A program made the translations under genes and the position numbers. From assembly GCA_016764415.1 (NCBI GenBank), contig JAESRY010000174.1, positions 1 to 10,449 on the forward strand: 10,449 bases of DNA, written 5' to 3'. This document shows, one piece after another, positions 4,942-10,449 of this stretch (positions within the stretch are counted from its first letter, which is position 1; the number at the start of each line of letters is the position of its first letter). A model generated the notes under the pieces. The model saw only the letters and a list, made by a program, of their open reading frames with translations. It was not told the DNA's origin and made no database searches. The stretch is from Cycloclasticus sp. (GTDB lineage Bacteria; Pseudomonadota; Gammaproteobacteria; Methylococcales; Cycloclasticaceae).

Positions 4942-6690
4942 TTACCCTAATTCCAAATACCTCACCATCAACTGCACGCTAGACCGCCCTAGATAGATGT
5001 TTACATCTAATTGATAGACCAGCTTCACCTTGGCTAAGCCAATCACACTATCGGGGTTATCAACATTAAAATATATCGCGTCTATTTTTCTATTATTGTT
5101 TTGCGTTGCCAGTTCAAACTTAACGTGTTTTTGCCCTACTATTCGAGCCTTTGTTACGTTGAACGTTCCTACAAATAACGGTTCTGGAAAACTTTGCCCC
5201 CATGGGCCTGCTTGACGTAAAGTTTCGGCTAGGTTTAGATTAATGTCGTTATCGGGGATTTCACCGTCTACCAAAAACACGTTTTCGGGTACTATGCTGT
5301 TCAGGCGTTTTTTTACCGCCTCGTTAAAGGCTTGTTTAAAGGTGTCTAAATCTCTTTCCGCAAAGCTCATTCCAGCAGCCATAGCATGACCACCAAATTT
5401 CTTTAAAAGCCCTGGGTGTTGGCTGGCGACATCATCCAGCGTATCGCGTATATGCAAACCGGGGATTGACCGTGCAGAGCCTTTAACATCGCCATTTTCT
5501 CCCTTGGCGAAGGCGATAACGGGTCTGTTAAGTTTTTCTTTTATACGTGAGGCGAGTATGCCGATAACGCCTTGGTGCCAATCTTCGTCAAACAGGCAAA
5601 CGCCCCACTGTTCTTGCTTATTTTTTTGTAATTTCAATGACTCAAGAATTTTATACGCGTCTTGTTTCATATCGTCTTCTATTGAACGGCGTTCAATATT
5701 AAGCATGTCGAGCTGTTCGGCGATATTTTGTGCTTCTTGCGGATCATCGGTTAATAAACATCGAATACCGAGCGACATATCATCTAGTCGCCCTGCTGCA
5801 TTAAGCCTTGGGCCAATGGCAAAGCCTAAATCGCTAGACACAACACGGTCGGGTTCTCGCTTTGCGATGCGTAACAAGGCGGCGATGCCCGGCACGCACT
5901 TTTTGGCTTGAATTCTGAGTAAACCTTGGTGTACAAGTTTACGGTTGGTTTCGTCCATTGGTACGACATCGGCTACCGTGCCTAGCGCTACAATATCTAA
6001 TAAGTTCGCTAAATTCGGTGCTGGTTTGTTGTCAAAAGAACCGTCTTTATTAAGTGATGCCCGTAGTGCAAGCAGCACATAAAACATAACGCCAACACCT
6101 GCCAGTGCTTTGCTTGGGAACTCGTCGTTAAGTAATTGTGGGTTGACGATGGCATGGGCATTGGGTAATTGCTTTGGCGGTAAATGGTGATCCGTCACGA
6201 CAACTTGACAACCTTTTTCGACGGCGTAAGCAACGCCCTCTACACTGGATATACCGTTATCGACAGTGATAATAAGATCGGGCTTTAGCTCCAACGCTAC
6301 ATCGACAATTTCTGGCGTTAAGCCGTAACCAAATTTAAAACGATCTGGGACAACAAAGTCTACGTTTTTTGCCCCTAGCATTTTCAAACCGCGAATCGCT
6401 ACTGCGCACGAGGTTGCGCCATCGGCATCGAAGTCCGCAACAATCAGAATTCTTTTGTTTTTTTGAACGGCCTCTTTGATGATGCTAACTGCGCAATCAA
6501 TGCCCGTTAGGCTTTGATAGTTCGGCAGGTTTTTTAGCGTTCGGTCTAACTGTTCTTGTTTTGTTATTCCTCGATTGAGGTATATCTGCCGTAACACAGG
6601 GTGTAAGTCGGCCAACGTATTTTCATCGTGTTGAACAGCTTCACGGTGTTTTATGTTTACTGTGGAGCTTTCTTGCGCTGCATCTCTCAC
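4942..6690 (-). CDS. recJ: Single-stranded-DNA-specific exonuclease RecJ
   Basis: 582 residues, the usual length. RecJ degrades single-stranded DNA 5' to 3' in RecFOR recombination, mismatch repair and base excision repair. DHH-phosphoesterase motifs are all present: DFDADG (86-91), TVDNG (Asp144), TDHH (His168-169) and GTVADVVP (Asp241). They are followed by GPRLNAAGRLDD (293-304), WHQGVIGI (371-378) and the DHHA1 part with GSARS and KFGGHAMAAGMS (GGH 433-435). The C-terminal OB-fold region ends VRYLELG. The start is a GTG at 6690, 10 bp after the thrC stop, with no clear Shine-Dalgarno, suggesting coupling to thrC. No better start occurs nearby. It is the last core gene; decayed toxin-antitoxin and cassette DNA begins 22 bp downstream. 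Confidence 0.96.
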   Translation of the reverse strand: MRDAAQESSTVNIKHREAVQHDENTLADLHPVLRQIYLNRGITKQEQLDRTLKNLPNYQSLTGIDCAVSIIKEAVQKNKRILIVADFDADGATSCAVAIRGLKMLGAKNVDFVVPDRFKFGYGLTPEIVDVALELKPDLIITVDNGISSVEGVAYAVEKGCQVVVTDHHLPPKQLPNAHAIVNPQLLNDEFPSKALAGVGVMFYVLLALRASLNKDGSFDNKPAPNLANLLDIVALGTVADVVPMDETNRKLVHQGLLRIQAKKCVPGIAALLRIAKREPDRVVSSDLGFAIGPRLNAAGRLDDMSLGIRCLLTDDPQEAQNIAEQLDMLNIERRSIEDDMKQDAYKILESLKLQKNKQEQWGVCLFDEDWHQGVIGILASRIKEKLNRPVIAFAKGENGDVKGSARSIPGLHIRDTLDDVASQHPGLLKKFGGHAMAAGMSFAERDLDTFKQAFNEAVKKRLNSIVPENVFLVDGEIPDNDINLNLAETLRQAGPWGQSFPEPLFVGTFNVTKARIVGQKHVKFELATQNNNRKIDAIYFNVDNPDSVIGLAKVKLVYQLDVNIYLGRSSVQLMVRYLELG

Positions 6691-6700
6691 GTTGCGGCGC

Positions 6701-7843
6701 TTAGAGTTTATCTAAAATCGCCGCTTTTACTGCATCTAACGATGCATCTATTGCCTTTGCGTTAACTGCACATTGGGCAATAGCTGTATCTGGATCTTTA
6801 AGCCCATGCCCTGTTAGCGTACAAACAATCGTGCTGCCTTCAGGTATTTTGCCGTTCTTAATATCACGAATGACACCACCAACAGATATTGCTGATGCGG
6901 GTTCGCAGAAGATACCTTCCTTTTCAGTCAGTAGTTTTTGCGCCGCTAGAATGTCTTCGTCTGTTAACAAATCAAACCAACCGCCTGATTCTTTTTGTGC
7001 TGCCCACGCTTGATCCCATGACTGCGGACGACCAATACGAATAGCCGTTGCCACAGTTTCAGGATCGTCAATCATTTCACCTTTTAAGAAAGGCGCTGCA
7101 CCTGCGGCTTGATAACCGACCATTATTGGCCGTTTGTCTGCTGTGTAAATTGAACGGTCATATTGACAGTCACCTTCACAAAATTTACAAGAATTCGTTA
7201 CGTGACAACTAGCAGGTTGCGCCATTTCGCTATAACCAATCCAGTGTGCCGTTATATTGCCGGCATTACCGACAGGTAAGCAATGATAATCTGGCGCTTT
7301 ACCTAGTGCTTCTACAATTTCATACGCCGCCGTTTTTTGACCTTGCAAACGATACGGGTTTATAGAATTAACAATGGTGACTGGTGCATGTTCCGCCACT
7401 TCTTTAACCAACTGCATACCGTGGTCAAAGTTACCTTTAATTTGAATAATTTCAGCGCCGTGCATCATCGCTTGCGCTAATTTACCGAGTGCAATTTTGC
7501 CTTCTGGTATAAGCACAAACGCTTTAATGCCAGCACGTGCAGCATAAGCAGCTGCTGAAGCCGATGTATTACCTGTAGACGCGCAAATAATGGCTTTGCT
7601 GCCCTCTTCCACCGCTTTAGTGACAGCCATCGTCATGCCACGATCTTTAAACGATCCCGTTGGGTTTAGACCTTCATACTTAACGTAGATATCAACGTCT
7701 TTACCGATCAATGCAGGAATGTTGTCGAGTTTAATCAGCGGTGTATTACCCTCGCCTAAACTGATTAATCGCGTGCTATCGGATACCGGCAATACTGCTT
7801 TGAATTTGTCGATAAGGCCTTTGTAACGATTTCCTGCTGACAT
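6701..7843 (-). CDS. thrC: Threonine synthase, short form with a cysteine cluster
   Basis: 380 residues. PLP enzyme converting O-phosphohomoserine to threonine, the last step of the pathway begun by the neighbouring hom. Visible: SLGEGNTPLI (28-37), PLP lysine Lys66 in PTGSFKDRGM, substrate and cofactor loop ASTGNTSASA (88-97), glycine-rich phosphate loop PVGNAGNITA (190-199), and a C-terminal CTLTGHGLKD. It is the compact type rather than the long one of about 430-470 residues found in enterics and Pseudomonas. Residues 213-226 form CX5CX2CX3C (Cys213, 219, 222, 226) right after the phosphate loop, where many compact enzymes have only a short linker; it could bind a metal. ATG with AGGA 7 bp upstream, 8 bp after the hom stop: one operon. 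Confidence 0.95.
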   Translation of the reverse strand: MSAGNRYKGLIDKFKAVLPVSDSTRLISLGEGNTPLIKLDNIPALIGKDVDIYVKYEGLNPTGSFKDRGMTMAVTKAVEEGSKAIICASTGNTSASAAAYAARAGIKAFVLIPEGKIALGKLAQAMMHGAEIIQIKGNFDHGMQLVKEVAEHAPVTIVNSINPYRLQGQKTAAYEIVEALGKAPDYHCLPVGNAGNITAHWIGYSEMAQPASCHVTNSCKFCEGDCQYDRSIYTADKRPIMVGYQAAGAAPFLKGEMIDDPETVATAIRIGRPQSWDQAWAAQKESGGWFDLLTDEDILAAQKLLTEKEGIFCEPASAISVGGVIRDIKNGKIPEGSTIVCTLTGHGLKDPDTAIAQCAVNAKAIDASLDAVKAAILDKL

Positions 7844-7851
7844 AATAATTC

Positions 7852-9162
7852 CTACTGTAAAGATTCGACGCGAATACGAATCGCTGGTTGGTTAACTGAG
7901 TCGAGTGTTTCTATTTGTGCAAGTGCTATCAGCATTGATTTTTCTACAACGCTATTGGTCAGCAAAATAACTTGCGCACTGGCTCCGTGCTGCTCAGGTT
8001 CTTTTTGCTGAACCGCTTCAATGCTGATGCCGTTATTTCCTAAAATGGTTGTTATAGCCGCCATTACGCCCGGTTTGTCTTCGACTGATAAGCGCAAGTA
8101 ATAGGCCGTTATTATTTCTTCAATAGGAACAATGGGTAATGCTTTTAATTGGTCAGTTGCAAAGCCCAATGCTGGAACAGCACTATCGGATGGCGCGTCT
8201 AATTGACGGCAGATATCAACAATATCTGCAATAACAGCCGACGCCGTTGCTTCAGCGCCAGCACCCGGGCCGTAATACAATGTTGAACCAACGGCGTTGC
8301 CTTTAACGACAACGGCATTCATCACGCCATCTACATTAGCAATCAGTCTTTTTTCTGGAATGAGTGTTGGATGAACACGCATTTCAACGCCCTTATCGGT
8401 TTTTCTAGCAACACCTAAATGTTTAATGCGGTAACCGAGTTCTTCAGCATACGTGACATCAAGCGGCGTTATTGTCGAGATACCTTCTGTGTAGACGCTT
8501 TTAAAATCAAGTGGCATACCAAACGCCAACGAAGCAAGAATGCACAGCTTATGAGCTGCATCAATTCCTTCTACGTCATATTCTGGGTCTGCTTCTGCAT
8601 ACCCTAGTTCTTGCGCCTCTTTCAATACATCGGCAAACGCGCTGCCTTTGTCACGCATTTCGGTAAGAATAAAATTACCCGTACCATTGATGATGCCGGC
8701 TAGCCATTCAATACTATTTGCGCTTAAACCTTCACGCATGGCCTTTACGATAGGGATACCACCGGCAATTGCGGCTTCATAAGCCAAGGTGACATTGTGT
8801 TTTTCAGCCACTGCAAATAACTCATTACCGTGATTAGCGATAAGCGCTTTATTGGCAGTAACGACATGTTTGCCGTTTGAGAGTGCTTTCAGAATCAATG
8901 ACTTTGCAGGCTCTTCGCCGCCCATTAATTCAACAATAATTTGAATATCAGGGTCGTTAATAATGTCTTCAGGAGTCGTTGTTAGTTGAATGCCATCCGT
9001 TTCACAAATACGTGGGCGAGTAATGTCTCTAGCGCTTGCTGATGAAACGATTATTTCGCAACCACAACGGCGTGAAATATCAGCGCCATTTTTTGCTAAA
9101 ACATTAACAGTGCCACCACCAACGGTGCCAAGGCCTAATAAGCCAACTTTTACAACTTTCAA
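7852..9162 (-). CDS. hom: Homoserine dehydrogenase
   Basis: 436 residues, normal for the stand-alone enzyme with an ACT domain. It reduces aspartate semialdehyde to homoserine with NAD(P)H. Visible: Rossmann nucleotide loop GLLGLGTVGGG (7-17), VTANKALIA (101-109), GIINGTGNFIL (157-167), and the catalytic segment EADPEYDVEGIDAAHK with Lys205. A C-terminal ACT domain (YYLRLSVEDKPGVMAAI, about 355 to 430) is usually where threonine exerts feedback inhibition. The start is TTG at 9162, chosen because TAGGGGA lies 5-6 bp upstream and the nucleotide-binding strand begins at once. A rare start codon may hold expression down. It has its own -10 box at 9194-9199 and is followed by thrC in the same operon. 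Confidence 0.96.
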   Translation of the reverse strand: MKVVKVGLLGLGTVGGGTVNVLAKNGADISRRCGCEIIVSSASARDITRPRICETDGIQLTTTPEDIINDPDIQIIVELMGGEEPAKSLILKALSNGKHVVTANKALIANHGNELFAVAEKHNVTLAYEAAIAGGIPIVKAMREGLSANSIEWLAGIINGTGNFILTEMRDKGSAFADVLKEAQELGYAEADPEYDVEGIDAAHKLCILASLAFGMPLDFKSVYTEGISTITPLDVTYAEELGYRIKHLGVARKTDKGVEMRVHPTLIPEKRLIANVDGVMNAVVVKGNAVGSTLYYGPGAGAEATASAVIADIVDICRQLDAPSDSAVPALGFATDQLKALPIVPIEEIITAYYLRLSVEDKPGVMAAITTILGNNGISIEAVQQKEPEQHGASAQVILLTNSVVEKSMLIALAQIETLDSVNQPAIRIRVESLQ

Positions 9163-9193
9163 GACAGTCCCCTAGCGTTTAATTTAGGGCGTG

Positions 9194-9199
9194 ATTATA
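9194..9199 (-). promoter_or_regulatory. -10 box of the hom-thrC(-recJ) promoter
   Basis: TATAAT on the minus strand, perfect match, with a GC-containing start region about 7 bp downstream and a leader of roughly 25 nt to the TTG start. The -35 region is weak (GCTTTT at 17 bp), suggesting an activator or low basal use. The leader is too short for an attenuator; the hairpin repeats lie upstream of the promoter. Confidence 0.6.
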
Positions 9200-9216
9200 C
9201 AGCAAGACAAACGTCT

Positions 9217-9389
9217 AAAAGCTGAATTAACAGAATGCTCTTTTCTTCCTGTTAAATGAAACTTTTGCCCTTTGGATATAAAGCTGAATTAAATAGATTG
9301 TTTTTTAATCTATTTCAATGAAACTTACGACTGCATGGATGCAGGAGGTAGAGCAATGCAGGAGCAATTGCCGATGCCCTTTGGGTATA
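9217..9389. repeat. Two related hairpin repeat units between alaC and hom
   Basis: Plus-strand unit 1 (9217-9280): AAAGCTGAATTAA, hairpin, AATGAAACTT, TGCCCTTTGGATATA. Unit 2 (9280-9389): AAGCTGAATTAA, hairpin, AATGAAACTT, then 46 extra bases, then TGCCCTTTGGGTATA. The inner stems differ but each is self-complementary: TTAACAG/CTGTTAA in unit 1, AAATAGATT/AATCTATTT in unit 2. The extra segment has CTGCATGGATGCAG and ATGCAGGAG twice. The block is flanked by AAACGTCT at 9209-9216 and 9390-9397. Confidence 0.7.
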
Positions 9390-9396
9390 AAACGTC

Positions 9397-10449
9397 TTAA
9401 ACCAATCCATCCTTTTTAAACATTTGTTTGATACCTCGAACAGCTTGGCGCGTTCTGTGTTCATTTTCAATAAGGCCAAATCGCACGTGTTCATCACCAA
9501 AATCACCAAAACCAATACCCGGAGATACCGCCACTTTAGCCTCTTTTAGGATTTTTTTAGAAAATTCTAATGAACCAATTTCACGATATTGTTCAGGAAT
9601 TTTCGCCCAAACAAACATGGTGGCTTTAGGTTTTTCTACAGGCCAACCAATGGCGTTAAGCCCATCACATAAGACATCTCGGCGTTTTTTGTATAACGCT
9701 CTAATCTCATCCACACAATCTTGCGGGCCTTCTAGCGCAGCAATGGCAGCTACTTGAATGGGTGTGAACATGCCGTAATCTAAGTAGGACTTAATTCGTG
9801 CCAACGCACCCACCAGTTCTTTGTTGCCACACATAAAACCAACACGCCAACCGGGCATATTATAAGTTTTAGATAATGAATAAAACTCAACCGCTATATC
9901 CTTTGCGCCAGGCACTTGTAGAATAGACGGTGCTTTATAACCGTCAAATACAATCTCGGCATAGGCATTATCGTGAACCACCCAAATATCGTGCTCTTTA
10001 GCCATTTTAATGACTTTCTCAAAAAATTCTAAATCGACACATTGAGTGGTTGGGTTGCCCGGAAAGTTAAGCACTAACATTTTAGGTTTTGGGTAAGACG
10101 TTTTAATGGCTTTTTCTAATTCACCAAAAAAATCCACTTCAGGGCTAATCGGCACATGGCGAATATCTGCACCGGCAATAACAAAACCGTACGGGTGAAT
10201 AGGGTAAGCCGGATTTGGAACAAGAACGGCATCACCTGGGCCTAACGTCGCTAGTGCTAAATGCGCCAAGCCTTCTTTCGAGCCAATCGTCACAATCGCT
10301 TCTGAATCAAAGTCTAAATCAACATCGTATTTGGACTTATACCAACCACAAATTGCTTTACGTAACCTAGGGATACCACGAGAGACAGAGTAACGGTGGG
10401 TGTCGCCACGCTGTGCAGTTTCTGTTAATTTATCAACAATATGTTGCGG
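9397..10449 (-). CDS. alaC: Alanine aminotransferase AlaC, C-terminal 350 residues (start beyond the right edge)
   Basis: Fold-type I PLP aminotransferase that interconverts pyruvate plus glutamate with alanine plus 2-oxoglutarate. The frame is open to the window edge; the first visible residues are PQHIVDKL, then [20 protein letters not shown], as in AlaC some 40-50 residues into the protein. Also seen: [39 protein letters not shown], the PLP-lysine segment [15 protein letters not shown], and the C-terminal substrate arginine in [15 protein letters not shown] inside this frame at 10293 could be mistaken for the start but lies within the conserved region. Codirectional with hom, 234 bp upstream of it, but hom has its own promoter. 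Confidence 0.92.
   Translation of the reverse strand, partial: PQHIVDKLTETAQRGDTHRYSVSRGIPRLRKAICGWYKSKYDVDLDFDSEAIVTIGSKEGLAHLALATLGPGDAVLVPNPAYPIHPYGFVIAGADIRHVPISPEVDFFGELEKAIKTSYPKPKMLVLNFPGNPTTQCVDLEFFEKVIKMAKEHDIWVVHDNAYAEIVFDGYKAPSILQVPGAKDIAVEFYSLSKTYNMPGWRVGFMCGNKELVGALARIKSYLDYGMFTPIQVAAIAALEGPQDCVDEIRALYKKRRDVLCDGLNAIGWPVEKPKATMFVWAKIPEQYREIGSLEFSKKILKEAKVAVSPGIGFGDFGDEHVRFGLIENEHRTRQAVRGIKQMFKKDGLV

Noticed and set aside
9163..9216. Threonine attenuator (leader peptide rich in Thr/Ile) before hom
   Set aside because: The leader after the TATAAT box is only about 25 nt and holds no leader peptide or terminator hairpin.
9291..9315. Terminator for alaC
   Set aside because: The 9-bp stem is AT-only and is followed by just three T residues on the minus strand; it is better explained as part of the paired repeat units.
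9217..9389. CRISPR array
   Set aside because: Only two units, unequal in length, with internal hairpins and no constant spacer size.
9315..9515. Minus-strand ORF of 66 codons overlapping the end of alaC
   Set aside because: Out of frame with alaC over its conserved C-terminus, and runs into the hairpin repeats; no ribosome site.

Overview
The window reads as the chromosome of a gammaproteobacterium, probably marine. It is moderately AT-rich, and its housekeeping proteins (AlaC, Hom, short-form ThrC, RecJ) look gammaproteobacterial. The order alaC-hom-thrC-recJ, together with integron-type cassettes, points the same way. No rRNA or tRNA gene is visible, so the genus cannot be fixed from sequence alone. 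Every convincing gene lies on the minus strand.

Region 1 (10449 down to 4942) is core genome: the 3' part of alaC (runs off the right edge), then hom, thrC and recJ. hom (TTG start, own TATAAT -10 box) and thrC are 8 bp apart, and recJ follows 10 bp after thrC. They make homoserine and then threonine, with a DNA-repair exonuclease as the last gene. The 234-bp alaC-hom gap holds two related hairpin repeats.

Region 2 (4941 down to about 3640) is decayed accessory DNA. It holds a HigB/RelE-like toxin broken by a frameshift, its intact HTH antitoxin, the last part of an FKBP-type prolyl isomerase gene that is also frameshifted, and a good minus-strand promoter in front of a possible 35-codon ORF. 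That ORF runs into a large dyad resembling an integron attC site.

Region 3 (about 3848 down to 251) is a run of integron-like gene cassettes in one orientation with three clear attC sites and one possible one. The cassettes carry a second toxin-antitoxin pair whose toxin has an in-frame amber codon, a short cassette with no convincing gene, and an unknown lipoprotein. No integron integrase is present, so this looks like an integrase-less cassette cluster (CALIN type), unless intI lies outside the window.

Region 4 (259-2069) is a complete IS1182-like insertion sequence with 23-bp terminal inverted repeats. It sits in the last attC, at the core recombination box. Its transposase is split into two frames that join at a perfect A AAA AAG slippery heptamer, so a full-length enzyme would need a -1 ribosomal frameshift. 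The catalytic Glu lies only in the second frame. Beyond the IS, at the left edge, is the start of a BrnT-like toxin gene.

The main themes are an integron-type cassette cluster directly downstream of a housekeeping operon, two antitoxins kept beside two dead toxins, and an IS lodged in an attC site with a likely programmed frameshift.
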